A DNA stretch of 64,000 nt from BM003 sp963783695 (GCA_963783695.1 CAWAOM010000001.1:868001-932000), one strand, 5' to 3'; counted from the first letter of the stretch, positions 1 through 9,211 are shown. Numbers and translations are program-made. Notes: generated by a model from the sequence alone, not told the origin.

Positions 1-39
1 CGGCGTGCGGATCGCATCGCATACAAAGGCGTCAGTCAT
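1..39 (-). CDS. paaJ: Acetyl-CoA acyltransferase, PaaJ/PcaF-type (5' end only)
   Basis: Only the first 13 codons lie in the window, running off its left edge. They read M-T-D-A-F-V-C-D-A-I-R-T-P, the characteristic thiolase N-terminus of beta-ketoadipyl-CoA thiolases (PaaJ/PcaF), with the usual CDAIRTP. The start codon overlaps the stop of paaI in an ATGA arrangement, so the two are probably translationally coupled. The neighbours paaI, paaG and paaX make the phenylacetate (3-oxoadipyl-CoA thiolase) role more likely than a fatty-acid thiolase. The call rests on a very short N-terminus plus context. Confidence 0.6.
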   Translation of the reverse strand, partial: MTDAFVCDAIRTP

Positions 40-485
40 CGGGTATCTCCCTCGTGAATCACTACCGCATCGGTGCTTACTGTCTCGCCGCGGAACAACG
101 CGATCAGGCGGGTTTTGTCGTCACGTAACTCGACGTCGTAACTGGACTTGCGGCGACCATGAAACCGCTCCATGACGCTGGCGGTGATTACCGCACCGGC
201 CGCGGCCGGACGCAGGAAGTCGATGCTGCAAATCGATGCAACGCTCAGCCTGTTGCGGCTGTTACTGGCATGGGCCAATGCCGTATCAGCGAGTGAAAAC
301 AGCAGGCCTCCATGGCACACGCCATGGCCGTTCAGCATCGCCGTGGTCACGCTCATTGACAGTTCACAATGGCCAGGCCCCGTCGCAACAATCCTGACCC
401 CAAGCATTTGTGCTGCGTTGTCACGACTGTGCAATGACTCGCTACACGCGCGCGCCAGAAGCTCCTGATCGGTTTCCGTGCTCAT
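36..485 (-). CDS. paaI: Hydroxyphenylacetyl-CoA thioesterase PaaI
   Basis: A 149-residue hotdog-fold thioesterase, normal length for PaaI. The family's signature is visible: NGHG at residues 52-55, HGG at 58-60, and the catalytic acid in LADTA (Asp67). PaaI hydrolyses dead-end (hydroxy)phenylacetyl-CoA esters in the cytosol and frees CoA when the epoxidase route stalls. Its start overlaps the end of paaG (ATGA) and its stop overlaps the start of the thiolase gene, so it sits in a compact catabolic operon. A generic YdiI/PaaI-like thioesterase is the alternative, made unlikely by the neighbours. Confidence 0.88.
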   Translation of the reverse strand: MSTETDQELLARACSESLHSRDNAAQMLGVRIVATGPGHCELSMSVTTAMLNGHGVCHGGLLFSLADTALAHASNSRNRLSVASICSIDFLRPAAAGAVITASVMERFHGRRKSSYDVELRDDKTRLIALFRGETVSTDAVVIHEGDTR

Positions 486-1270
486 CGGCCTTTGAATTCG
501 GCCGCACGTTTTTGCTGGAACGCCGCGACACCTTCGTCAAAATCCGCAGTAAAACCCGCCTCGCGCTGTAGATCGCGCTCGAGATCGAGTTGAGTATCGA
601 GATCATTGGCCAGCGAGGCGTTGATCGCTTTCTTTATCAGCCCCAATCCTACGGTCGGCTGCACCGCGAGATGCCGGCACAGCGTTGCAGCTTCGTGTGC
701 CAACTGTTCGTCTTCGACACAACGCCAGATCATGCCGTAATCCTGCGCCTGCTGCGCCGTCACGGTATCGCCAAGCAGCGCAAGGGCCATTGCACGGGCA
801 TGCCCAACAAGCCGCGGCAGCGCCCAGGTCCCGCCCGCATCCGGGATCAGACCGATTTTGCAAAACGCCTGGATAAACCGCGCCGAGCGTGCAGCAAGAA
901 CCAGGTCACAGGCCAGGGCAAGGCTCGCTCCGGCGCCGGCGGCGACGCCATTGACCACGGCGACTACCGGCAGCGGCAGGCTTTTCAGACGCCGGACCAG
1001 CGGGTTGTAATTGCCATCGAGACTCGCCCCGAGGTCCATTTTCGCGGCGGCTCCGGGGTCGCGTTCAGTCAGATCCTGGCCGGCGCAGAAACCCCTGCCG
1101 GTGCCAGTAATCATCAGGCAGCGAATAGCGGTGTCGGCCTCGATGACATCCATCGCCGCGCGCAGTTCCGTGTGCATCTCCGCGGTGAAACTGTTGAGGC
1201 TGTCAGGCCGGTTCAGCCTTATCGTGGCGACACCATCGCTGATGTCCAGGACTATTGTGTTGTAGCTCAT
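482..1270 (-). CDS. paaG: 1,2-epoxyphenylacetyl-CoA isomerase PaaG
   Basis: A 262-residue crotonase-fold protein, the usual length of PaaG. It shows the oxyanion-hole segments GRGFCAGQDL (about 59-67) and NGVAAGAGASLAL (about 107-119), and the acid in LIPDAGGTW (Asp144) that matches the catalytic Asp of PaaG-type isomerases. PaaG converts the ring epoxide of phenylacetyl-CoA to the oxepin before ring cleavage. The gene lies about 100 bases downstream of paaX on the same strand and overlaps paaI by four bases. The monooxygenase genes paaABCDE and ring-opening paaZ are not in the window; they may lie beyond the left edge or elsewhere. Confidence 0.9.
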   Translation of the reverse strand: MSYNTIVLDISDGVATIRLNRPDSLNSFTAEMHTELRAAMDVIEADTAIRCLMITGTGRGFCAGQDLTERDPGAAAKMDLGASLDGNYNPLVRRLKSLPLPVVAVVNGVAAGAGASLALACDLVLAARSARFIQAFCKIGLIPDAGGTWALPRLVGHARAMALALLGDTVTAQQAQDYGMIWRCVEDEQLAHEAATLCRHLAVQPTVGLGLIKKAINASLANDLDTQLDLERDLQREAGFTADFDEGVAAFQQKRAAEFKGR

Positions 1271-1372
1271 GCCCGCCCCCTGTACCGGCCAGATGCCGTT
1301 TCGTTCCTGCTGAGACGGGCAAGCTTAACGGAATTGCCGGTGCGAGAAAAAATTGCTTCCGGGCTCAAGTTG

Positions 1373-2344
1373 TCAGCCCGGCGGTCCGCCGAAGCGGGTG
1401 TCCAGCGCGCTCCGGGCCGGCAAGAGCCCGCCCCCGGCCGCCTGCAGATTTTGATCGATCCACGCCTCGGACGGCGGTACCAGCCGATGGTAGATCGCGC
1501 CACACAGGTCAAACGCCCGCTGGGCCGGCCAGTCGGTCGGCCATAACTCGCCTGGCAGTCGCGGATCGCGCAACACCGCACGCCTGTATTCATGCACGAG
1601 GAGAATGCGGGCCAGCATCGACATTCGCGGATCGGGCGCGCGCAACCTCGATAGCGCCACCAGCCACGGCGAAAAGCGCTCGATAAAACCGGCGTAGCGC
1701 GCACCGACTTCCGCCAGCGGAAGACCCTGCTGCAACAGTTCGCGAAGTTGCCCCGGCATTACACCGGCACCTGGCGTAGCGATCCAGTCGATCATCAGCC
1801 CGGCGCTCTCACCACGCCGCAAAGCCGACAGCGCGTCCTCGTCGTATCGTGGACTGGCCAGCAATCCTGCGGCTACCGGCGTATAACCGAGCCAGCGCAA
1901 TTCACGCTTCAGGCGCTCGCGACTGGCGGAAGGTCCGCGCAACAGTTGCACCAGGCTCCACTTGCCGTCCCAATGCGGCTTGGGTGGACCGTAAATTTTC
2001 CGCGCTGCGACAGCGAAGCGCGAGACGCCATCGTCACTGAATCGGTAATAGCTGTGGCGTCCGATCTTTTCGGACTCGAGCCAGTCCTCCGCCACCAGCC
2101 GATGCACTGCCGTGCGCACCAGGCGCTCATTGAGGCCGAAAGGTTCAAGCATTCGAATCAAACTTCCCAGCCACACAACACCACCGCGCGCCGCAACGAC
2201 GTCACCGAAAACCGTAACGATCAGCGACCCTGCCCGCAGCGGGCGTTGCGAGGCGAAACGCTCCAGGTCTTGCGCGGTCAACTTTGCGAACAGTGAGCGC
2301 CCGGTTTTGACCCGCGCGGTGCATTGCCGGCTGGGCTTGGTCAT
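1373..2344 (-). CDS. paaX: Phenylacetic acid degradation repressor PaaX
   Basis: A 323-residue regulator, close to the roughly 310-residue norm of PaaX. The N-terminal winged-helix region has the family pattern RAGSLIVTVFGDVVAARGG (about 37-55) followed by NERLVRTAVHRLVAEDWL. The C-terminal part includes the KPHWDGKWSLV linker typical of PaaX. PaaX represses paa operons until it binds phenylacetyl-CoA. It is directly upstream of paaG and divergent from the enoyl-CoA hydratase-like gene at 2398, so the 53-base gap between them could hold an operator for both. I did not identify a convincing PaaX palindrome by eye. Confidence 0.92.
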   Translation of the reverse strand: MTKPSRQCTARVKTGRSLFAKLTAQDLERFASQRPLRAGSLIVTVFGDVVAARGGVVWLGSLIRMLEPFGLNERLVRTAVHRLVAEDWLESEKIGRHSYYRFSDDGVSRFAVAARKIYGPPKPHWDGKWSLVQLLRGPSASRERLKRELRWLGYTPVAAGLLASPRYDEDALSALRRGESAGLMIDWIATPGAGVMPGQLRELLQQGLPLAEVGARYAGFIERFSPWLVALSRLRAPDPRMSMLARILLVHEYRRAVLRDPRLPGELWPTDWPAQRAFDLCGAIYHRLVPPSEAWIDQNLQAAGGGLLPARSALDTRFGGPPG

Positions 2345-2397
2345 AATCGTGGCAATCCCCGATAGTTCATTGCGTTTCTTTTACTCAGGATAAACCC

Positions 2398-3213
2398 ATG
2401 GATCTTGCCGCCTACAGTACAAAATTTCCCAGCTTGCGATTTTCCTCACCGGGCGAGCGGGTCCTGGAGATCATTCTCGGCTCCGGCGAGCGGCTCAATG
2501 CGGCGGACGCCGATATGCATCGTGACCTTGCCCTGGTGTGGCGACAGATCGATGCCGACCCGGACATTGCCAGCGTGATCGTCCGCGGCGAAGGTGACAA
2601 TTTCTCGTCGGGCGGCGACTTCACGCTGATTCAGGAAATGATCGATGACGACCATGCCCTGCAACGGGTGTGGAAGGAAGCCAGGGACCTGGTCTATAAC
2701 CTGGTCAACTGCAGCAAACCGGTGGTTGCGGCGATCCATGGACATGCCGTGGGTGCCGGACTCGCCGTTGCGCTGCTCGCAGATGTCAGCATGGCTGCGC
2801 CGGATGCCAAAATCCTCGATGGTCATACCCGCCTCGGAGTCGCGGCGGGCGACCACTCCGCGATTATCTGGCCTCTGCTGTGCGGCATGGCGAAAGCGAA
2901 ATACTATCTTCTTACCAACGAACCACTGAGCGGCGAAGAAGCCGAACGAATTGGGCTCGTTTCGCGCTGTGTCGCAGCGGACCGCCTGGTGCAGGAAGCA
3001 CGCCGAATAGCGCAAAAACTCGCACAGGGTAGTCCGAGCGCGGTGCGCTTCACCAAGTACGCGCTCAACAACTGGTTGCGGCTGGCCGGACCGACATTTG
3101 ATACGTCGCTGGCACTGGAGTTTATGGGCTTTCGTTTCGCGGACATCCGCGCCGGCCTCGAGGCGGTGCGCAACAAGACTTCCGCGGAGTTCGACCGCGA
3201 CTGCCCGCTCTAG
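2398..3213 (+). CDS. Enoyl-CoA hydratase/isomerase family protein
   Basis: A 271-residue crotonase-superfamily protein. The oxyanion-hole segments are FSSGGDF (about 69-75) and HGHAVGAGLAVAL (about 114-126). The usual hydratase glutamates are not obvious: the region that normally reads PGGG reads AAGDHSAIIW (about 149-158), so the reaction may differ from simple 2-enoyl-CoA hydration. AGGATAAACCC just before the ATG gives a good ribosome-binding site. It is divergent from paaX and 33 bases upstream of an alcohol dehydrogenase, suggesting an aromatic or acyl-CoA catabolic unit. The substrate cannot be told from sequence. Confidence 0.85.
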   Translation: MDLAAYSTKFPSLRFSSPGERVLEIILGSGERLNAADADMHRDLALVWRQIDADPDIASVIVRGEGDNFSSGGDFTLIQEMIDDDHALQRVWKEARDLVYNLVNCSKPVVAAIHGHAVGAGLAVALLADVSMAAPDAKILDGHTRLGVAAGDHSAIIWPLLCGMAKAKYYLLTNEPLSGEEAERIGLVSRCVAADRLVQEARRIAQKLAQGSPSAVRFTKYALNNWLRLAGPTFDTSLALEFMGFRFADIRAGLEAVRNKTSAEFDRDCPL

Positions 3214-3246
3214 AAAGGCATAGGAAACCAACACGCAGGATCCGAT

Positions 3247-4236
3247 ATGAACATGCAAGCCATGGTGCTGGAGAGACCCGGCCACCCCCTGGTACAACGA
3301 TCCCTGCCGATCCCGCAGCCGGCTGCGGGACAGGTCCTGATTCGGGTCAAGGCGTGCGGGGTATGCCGCACCGACCTGCATATCCTTGACAACGAGCTCG
3401 ATCAGCCCACGCTGCCGCTCGTGCCTGGCCACGAGATTGTCGGAGTCATTGAAGCAATCGGCACAGGCGTCAACGGCCTTGCACCCGGCGAGCGAGTCGG
3501 TGTCGGCTGGCTCGGGCAAACCTGCGGCCACTGCAGTTTCTGCGAGGATGAACGCGAAAACCTGTGTGAGACAGCGCGTTTCACCGGTTATCAGATTGAC
3601 GGTGGATACGCTGAATACACCGTTGCCGCGGCCAGCTCTTGCTTTCCGATTCCCGACTGCTACGGCGATATCGAAGCGGCACCAATGCTGTGCGCCGGCC
3701 TGATCGGTTTTCGAACCTTGCTCCTGGCCGGGCCCTGCGAAACGCTCGGCATTTACGGATTCGGCGCGGCGGCGCACATAGTCGCCCAGATCGCCCGTTT
3801 CCAGGGTAAGCGGGTCTACGCCTTTACCCGGCCCGGCGACCACGTTGCGCAGGCGTTCGCCATATCGATGGGCGCTGAATGGGCCGGCGACTCAGGGCAA
3901 ACGCCACCGGCAAAACTCGATGCGGCGTTGATCTTTGCTGCGGTGGGCGAGCTGGTGCCGATCGCTCTGTCACGGCTGCGCAAAGGCGGGACCGTCGTAT
4001 GCGGCGGCATCCACATGAGCGATATTCCGTCGTTTCCGTATGAGCTTCTGTGGCACGAGCGAAGCGTCCGTTCGGTCGCTAATCTGACCCGCCGTGACGG
4101 CCGCGACTTTTTTGCGCTGGCGCCATCCGTGCCGGTGCGAACTTCCGCGAATCCTTACCCGCTTGACCAGGCTAACAAGGCTCTCGCCGACCTGCGCTCA
4201 GGAAAGCTCAGCGGCGCCGCTGTACTGACTTTATGA
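3247..4236 (+). CDS. Zinc-dependent alcohol dehydrogenase (MDR family)
   Basis: A 329-residue medium-chain dehydrogenase. Catalytic zinc ligands are visible as Cys40 (CGVCRTDLH) and His62 in PGHEIVG. The structural zinc site is the four-cysteine lobe Cys93, Cys96, Cys99 and Cys107. The Rossmann fold begins at about GIYGFGAAAH, where the usual GxGxxG is slightly altered. It resembles AdhA-type propanol-preferring alcohol dehydrogenases. It probably forms a two-gene operon with the upstream crotonase. Transcription likely ends in the AT-rich gap after it. Family assignment is firm; substrate is unknown. Confidence 0.88.
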   Translation: MNMQAMVLERPGHPLVQRSLPIPQPAAGQVLIRVKACGVCRTDLHILDNELDQPTLPLVPGHEIVGVIEAIGTGVNGLAPGERVGVGWLGQTCGHCSFCEDERENLCETARFTGYQIDGGYAEYTVAAASSCFPIPDCYGDIEAAPMLCAGLIGFRTLLLAGPCETLGIYGFGAAAHIVAQIARFQGKRVYAFTRPGDHVAQAFAISMGAEWAGDSGQTPPAKLDAALIFAAVGELVPIALSRLRKGGTVVCGGIHMSDIPSFPYELLWHERSVRSVANLTRRDGRDFFALAPSVPVRTSANPYPLDQANKALADLRSGKLSGAAVLTL

Positions 4237-4407
4237 TATTAGTTTATATAAAACATATATTTGTAATTCTTTATTAAAGTTTTTTAACTGATATGAGTTG
4301 AGAATTCCCGAAGCGCCCGGAGGTCGAACCGAACGCGTTGACCGGTTCCTTGTCTATCAACACTGGAAGCGCAAAATCAGAGCCAGACAGCAGCGGCACA
4401 CCCGGCC
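4237..4407. promoter_or_regulatory. AT-rich intergenic island ahead of the envelope cluster
   Basis: Bases 4232-4300 are strikingly AT-rich against the GC-rich surroundings. They contain stacked TATATA, TTGTAA and TTTATTAAAG stretches. This is the only sizeable gap before the thirteen-gene plus-strand run, so it is the natural place for the main promoter and for nucleoid-protein binding. No single -35/-10 pair stands out. It shares a 14-base motif (TAAAACATAYATTT, 4249-4262) with another AT-rich gap at 28110-28123. Confidence 0.4.
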
Positions 4408-5865
4408 ATGGAGCGAATTACCGCGATCATCACTGCGATACTGCTGGCAACGACGGTTGCGGCCTCGGAGCGCCCGGTCGTTCCCCTCTGGTGGCCGCTG
4501 GACGAGGTCAACAATGACTACCAGATGCTTTGCGAGCGACGGCTGCGGCGGATGCTCGACCCCGGATGGCTGATCGACCCGCTGGCGCCGCCCGCGGCCA
4601 TGCGTTCCGCCGCCGATGATGCACTCGATCCGCTGCATCGCTCGCAAATCTACTTCTCGATTGCGCAAGCGGATTTTATCGATGGCGAAGCCGTTTCGGC
4701 GGCTGCCAATCTTCGCGCTGCACGGGAACTCATTGAACAGCGGGGCGACGGATTCTCCCTCGACCTGATTCCGGTACTCACCGCCCAGGCCCGGCTTGAC
4801 ATGGAAAATGGCGCCTATTCCCGCGCTATCGACACGTTGCAACGAGCACGCGCGATTTTCCGCCGCGCCAACGGTATCAATGAAGCCTGCCAGGGACTAT
4901 GGCTCGAGGCCGAGGCCGAAGCGCACGCCGCCACCGGCGATCTCATGGCGGCCGACAGCGCGAAATTACTCTCACACCGCCTGCGCCGGCATCCGGATAT
5001 CGACCAGCACCAGCTACAGGTTGACGCCCTGATCGATATGGCCGAGTGGCAACGGGAACTGCATGCGGCGCTGCCGCCGGAACAGCGCGCCGGCCTCGCC
5101 TGTCTGATCGCAAGCGGCTTCAGCCCGGGAATCAGCGAGCAGCGCCGCTGTCACCACCCGGGCATGCGGGAACTCTACAAACTTGCCGTGCGCCTGCTGG
5201 AGGACAACGAGGGTGAAGATTCACTGGCCCTGGTGGAGCCTCTCCGGGGCCTGGCGATCAGCTATATGTATGGCACCGTGCATTGGAAACGATACGGCGA
5301 CCGGATTGGTTTTCACGGTCCGTACTATCGCGGCCGCAAGATGTTGCAGCGGGCGCAGAAAATCGTTGAAAAGGCTGAGTATGGCGCTGACGACCATATG
5401 CTTGCGACCATTCTGATCGATCTCGGCGACTGGCACGCGATCTATGACCAGGGCCCGAAGCGGGCGCAGCGGTATTACCAGCGGGCATGGTCGCTATTGA
5501 GCCGGGATCTCTCCGCCGGTGAAGTCCCCGAAGCTTTCGCAAGTCCTGTACGCCTGCTCTACCTGCCCGCCGGTTTTCAGAAACCCCAGGCGCGGGGACA
5601 GATCAGCGATACGGGACCGCTCCTGCCGGGGTGGGCCCGGGTAGAGTTCACAGTGACGACAGCAGGACGCGCCGAAGACATCCAGGTTATCGAAAACAAC
5701 CCGCCGTACTGGACCCGGCACAACCGTGACATAGAGCGCTCCATGGCGACCAGTCGTTTCCGGCCCGCGTGGCGTCGAGGCGCGCCCGTCCCGGTCAGGG
5801 CCGAGATCGTTTACCGCTTCAGGTACCCCGCGCCCAGCGAAAATGTATCGGCAGATAGTGGCTGA
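4408..5865 (+). CDS. Secreted TPR protein with TonB-like C-terminal domain (paralogue 1)
   Basis: A 485-residue exported protein with an N-terminal signal peptide (about 1-20, ending near VAASERP). The middle is helical TPR-like repeat (about 80-400), with alternating recurring segments such as RAIDTLQRARAIFRR and LIDLGDWHAIYDQGP. The last 80 residues look like a TonB C-terminal domain: VEFTVTTAGRAEDIQVIENNPP, then a helix, then RFRPAWRRGAPVPV and a final beta strand. There is no proline-rich spacer and no uncleaved anchor as in classic TonB. It is the first of three tandem paralogues and heads a 17-kb same-strand gene run. A role in the periplasm is inferred. Confidence 0.75.
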   Translation: MERITAIITAILLATTVAASERPVVPLWWPLDEVNNDYQMLCERRLRRMLDPGWLIDPLAPPAAMRSAADDALDPLHRSQIYFSIAQADFIDGEAVSAAANLRAARELIEQRGDGFSLDLIPVLTAQARLDMENGAYSRAIDTLQRARAIFRRANGINEACQGLWLEAEAEAHAATGDLMAADSAKLLSHRLRRHPDIDQHQLQVDALIDMAEWQRELHAALPPEQRAGLACLIASGFSPGISEQRRCHHPGMRELYKLAVRLLEDNEGEDSLALVEPLRGLAISYMYGTVHWKRYGDRIGFHGPYYRGRKMLQRAQKIVEKAEYGADDHMLATILIDLGDWHAIYDQGPKRAQRYYQRAWSLLSRDLSAGEVPEAFASPVRLLYLPAGFQKPQARGQISDTGPLLPGWARVEFTVTTAGRAEDIQVIENNPPYWTRHNRDIERSMATSRFRPAWRRGAPVPVRAEIVYRFRYPAPSENVSADSG

Positions 5866-5893
5866 ACAAAAAATTGTCGTTAAAATCGGGGCC

Positions 5894-7426
5894 ATGGCCG
5901 AACCGGCACCAAAGAAACACACCGCGGGCGCTCGGGCGCTCGTCGGGTTTTACATAATTTGCGGGATTGGATTACTGGTCGCCACCAGGCTGGGCGTGGC
6001 CGCAGATTCCGCAATGGTCGCGGACCTGACCGTGCCGCCCGAACTCGAAGAGGCCGCCGCAGAGCAGTCGGTTGCCGCGGGGCTGTATGCGGAAATGCTC
6101 AGTGACGCTGCGTTTGGCGAAATTGACGAGGCGTTGCAGCCGGCACAACGCCTCGTGGAGCTGACCGAGCTGGAATTTGGCCCGCAATCACGTCGCGTCG
6201 CGCGACCGTTGACCAATCTTGCACTGCTGCAGGAAAGCCGCGGCGATGTGGATAATGCCGGCCGTAACTATGCTGAGGCCGTGAGCATGCTGGAGCGATT
6301 TGGCAGCCCGGTGGATCGCGACCTTGTAACCCCGCTGATGGGCATCGGGCGCGTACTCGACAAGACCGGGCGGCCGCAAGAGGCTGTACTCGCCTATGAG
6401 CGCGCCCGGCAGATTCTGCGCCGGCATGAAGGCCTCTACTCACTGGACCAGATTGAGATGCTGGACGCGATGGCGGCAAGCTATGCCGCCGCCGGTAATG
6501 GTCTTGAGGCCGACCGCCAGCAGCTGCGTGCGTTCGACCTCAGAGCGCGCGGCACGGGCGAAGACAGCGACGAGATGGTGGCGGCGCTGATTGATCTCGC
6601 GGAATGGCAACTGGACATCTACCAGGGCCTGTCGCCGCAGGATCAGGCGATCTACGGCTGCCTGATCGAGACCGACATGACGTTTGCCGACGAGAGACCG
6701 GCACGCTGCCGGCGTCCGTCCAGCCGCGCGCTGTACAACCGCGCCATCCGGGTCATCGAAGATCAGCATGGTAAGGAGGATATGCGCCTCGTTGACCCGC
6801 TGCGTGGCCTCGCCAGCACGTACTACGCAAGATCGGGTCGCTGGGTCTATAAGGGCCTCCACGGTCAGGCGCTGGCGGGAGAGCCTGGATACGAGTACCA
6901 GTCGCAACATTCGCGGGCGAGATCCTTGCTCGAGCGGGCCCTCGATATCCAGCTGGCGCAGGATTCGATCGAGACCGGCGAAAAAGCCGAACTGCTGATG
7001 GACATGGGCGACTGGTATACCGTTTTCAGCCAGGATCGCGAACGCGGCCTGGACTACTATCGCGAAGCCTGGTCGGTGCTTCAGGATGGCGAGGGCAAGG
7101 CGCCAGCGGCGGCGGCTTTCGCCGAACCGAAGAGGCTGGCCTACAGCCGCTCACCCGCCCCGCCGCGAAACAATACCGCTAACCTCTCGCTGGAACTGAA
7201 ACCGGAGGAACAACTGGGCTTTGTGCTGGTCGAATATACCGTCACACCGGATGGTCAGGCGCAGGACGTTCAGATAATAGAGACTTCTCCACCTGGCTGG
7301 GTGCGACAAGAGCGCGCGGTCCTGAGATCGATGCGTACGGCGCGCTTTCGGCCACGACTCAAAGAAGGCGAACCCGTTGCCACTCCGGGGATACAGGTCA
7401 AACACGAGTTTCGATACGTTGAGTGA
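5894..7426 (+). CDS. Secreted TPR protein with TonB-like C-terminal domain (paralogue 2)
   Basis: A 510-residue protein if translated from ATG 5894. The frame is open to an ATG at 5843 that would overlap the previous gene, but 5894 gives the tidier export signal (hydrophobic about 17-35, then VAADS). TPR-like repeats run through the middle (EAVSMLERFGSP, EAVLAYERARQILRR, ALIDLAEWQLDI). The C-terminal 80 residues are TonB-C-like (LVEYTVTPDGQAQDVQIIETSPP, then RTARFRPRLKEGEPV). The layout matches the genes on either side position for position, indicating local duplication. It lacks the Pro-rich TonB linker. Confidence 0.75.
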   Translation: MAEPAPKKHTAGARALVGFYIICGIGLLVATRLGVAADSAMVADLTVPPELEEAAAEQSVAAGLYAEMLSDAAFGEIDEALQPAQRLVELTELEFGPQSRRVARPLTNLALLQESRGDVDNAGRNYAEAVSMLERFGSPVDRDLVTPLMGIGRVLDKTGRPQEAVLAYERARQILRRHEGLYSLDQIEMLDAMAASYAAAGNGLEADRQQLRAFDLRARGTGEDSDEMVAALIDLAEWQLDIYQGLSPQDQAIYGCLIETDMTFADERPARCRRPSSRALYNRAIRVIEDQHGKEDMRLVDPLRGLASTYYARSGRWVYKGLHGQALAGEPGYEYQSQHSRARSLLERALDIQLAQDSIETGEKAELLMDMGDWYTVFSQDRERGLDYYREAWSVLQDGEGKAPAAAAFAEPKRLAYSRSPAPPRNNTANLSLELKPEEQLGFVLVEYTVTPDGQAQDVQIIETSPPGWVRQERAVLRSMRTARFRPRLKEGEPVATPGIQVKHEFRYVE

Positions 7427-7541
7427 GCATCGCTTAGTGTTTCCCGCCACTGTGCCCGACGCCGACCCCGGGGCGCCGGATTCCCCCGCTTCGAATTCCC
7501 GTTTTGGCCCTTGCCGCCCAGCCCCGTTTTGCCGCCCGAGT

Positions 7542-9002
7542 ATGACGATCGGTGTCCTGATTGTGGCCGCCTTGATGGCCTGGCGCCCTGTTTCGGCTCA
7601 GGAACAGGGCGCCGGCAAGGCCACCGAGACCACCGTCGATGTCAACCGAAACACCGTTGGAGCGTTACTTGGGGGCGAGGAGCTAAGTGAACGGGAACGG
7701 CAATACCAGGAGTATTTGTTCAAGTATGAGTCGCGCGAGTACGAAGAGGCCCTGGATCCGGCAAGCCGCGTTGTCAGCCTTACGGAGCGCGAAGCCGGGC
7801 CCAATACGCCATTGCTGGTCGATCCGCTGATCAATCTTGCGAGACTGCAGAGCGTCACCGATCAGCCGTTGGAAGCCGTGACCAACTACCAGAGAAGCAT
7901 CGAGCTGATCGAGGAACACTACAGTGACAATGACCCGCGTCTCGTGCGGCCATTGACGGCGCTCGGGGAAATTCACAATGCGGTTGGGCATTACGAGGAG
8001 GCCATACCGTATCTCGAGCGAGCCCAGCACATCCTGCGTCGCAATGACGGTCTCTATAACCTCGAGCAGGTAGAACAACTCGCGCAAATGGCAATCAGCT
8101 ATCACGGTCTGGAGGACATCCGCATGTCGGTGGCCAAGCAAGCCTCCGCCTATCAGATCTACCAACGCCAGTTCGGCGCCAATTCGCCGGAGGTCCTGCC
8201 CGCGCTGTATGACCTCGCGGAGCATCTCGGCGAAGTCTTTTCGACCCGCGATTCCTACGACCAGGTCCGCCTGACCTGCCTGATAGAACGCAAGGTCACC
8301 TGGGAGGCCGACGAGAAGCAGATTTGCCCTGTTCCCGGCGAACGCGACCTGTACCGCAAGGCCGTGCATATCGTCGAGGACAATTACGGATCCGACGATA
8401 TTCGACTCGTGGAACCCCTCGTACGACTGGCCGAATCCTATCGCCACAAATCGGTCGTCAGTGTCGGCGGCCAGTATGTGCGGCAGGACCCTCGGGCGAA
8501 GGCCTATTTGAATCGCGCGCTCAAGATCATCGATCACAACAGCGACGTCGACCCGGTTTTGCACGCCAGCGCGCTGGTCGCCCTCGGCGACTGGTATCTG
8601 CGGTTCTCACCGGTGTGGGAGAAGGGTATCCAGTATTACGACCTTGCCTGGAGGATCCTGACGCCTGATGGTTCCCGCACCCCCGAAAGTGACCGGTTTT
8701 TCAAACATCCCCACCTTGTCTACATGCCTGCAATCCGACCGGCGGTCAGGCGCCAGAACGGTCAATTTGCCAGCATCGGTCAGCTCGGTTCCGGCTATGT
8801 ACTTGTTCAGTATGATGTCGATCCGGAAGGATGGGCGCATAACGTCGAGATTCTGGAGACCGAACCGGACGAATACCGGAAACAACAGAACTACGTTGCG
8901 CGGGCAGTGCGATTGGCCCGGTTCCGGCCTACCTACCATGAAGGCCAGCGCGAATGGGCCCACGACCAGAAACTGAGACATGATTTTTTCTACATGGAAT
9001 AG
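7542..9002 (+). CDS. Secreted TPR protein with TonB-like C-terminal domain (paralogue 3)
   Basis: I chose ATG 7542 because it places a clean signal peptide (MTIGVLIVAALMAW...VSAQEQ) at the N-terminus. The frame is open further upstream to 7377, inside the previous gene, but that extension is proline-rich and unlike a leader. The resulting 486 residues match paralogue 1 in length. TPR-like helices follow (EAVTNYQRSIELIEEHY, EAIPYLERAQHILRR), then a TonB-C-like end (LVQYDVDPEGWAHNVEILETEP, then ARFRPTYHEGQ). With the two upstream paralogues it forms a three-gene array, perhaps different subunits of one periplasmic assembly. Confidence 0.75.
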   Translation: MTIGVLIVAALMAWRPVSAQEQGAGKATETTVDVNRNTVGALLGGEELSERERQYQEYLFKYESREYEEALDPASRVVSLTEREAGPNTPLLVDPLINLARLQSVTDQPLEAVTNYQRSIELIEEHYSDNDPRLVRPLTALGEIHNAVGHYEEAIPYLERAQHILRRNDGLYNLEQVEQLAQMAISYHGLEDIRMSVAKQASAYQIYQRQFGANSPEVLPALYDLAEHLGEVFSTRDSYDQVRLTCLIERKVTWEADEKQICPVPGERDLYRKAVHIVEDNYGSDDIRLVEPLVRLAESYRHKSVVSVGGQYVRQDPRAKAYLNRALKIIDHNSDVDPVLHASALVALGDWYLRFSPVWEKGIQYYDLAWRILTPDGSRTPESDRFFKHPHLVYMPAIRPAVRRQNGQFASIGQLGSGYVLVQYDVDPEGWAHNVEILETEPDEYRKQQNYVARAVRLARFRPTYHEGQREWAHDQKLRHDFFYME

Positions 9003-9211
9003 GCGTATGGCATCCGGCGCGAAACCAGAGATACAGGACAGGAAGTATGTGACTCCGCCGGGTAACCGCCGGGATTTGACGATTTTTCCATGTACACTTG
9101 GCGGGCCGGGAAGTGCAAGTTGGCGGTATGGCATTAATGCCATGAACAGCCATGACTCGCTGGCACAGCGGTGCGGCCGCAGTGGCTCGGCATAGCGGAC
9201 GAGGTGTGACG

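Noticed and set aside
590..1546. 318-codon plus-strand frame opposite paaG
   Set aside because: Antisense to a confident gene and lacking any recognisable domain.
2446..3843. Long open frame on the minus strand across the hydratase and dehydrogenase genes
   Set aside because: Composition is unnatural and the plus strand encodes two clear enzymes; open antisense frames are expected in GC-rich DNA.
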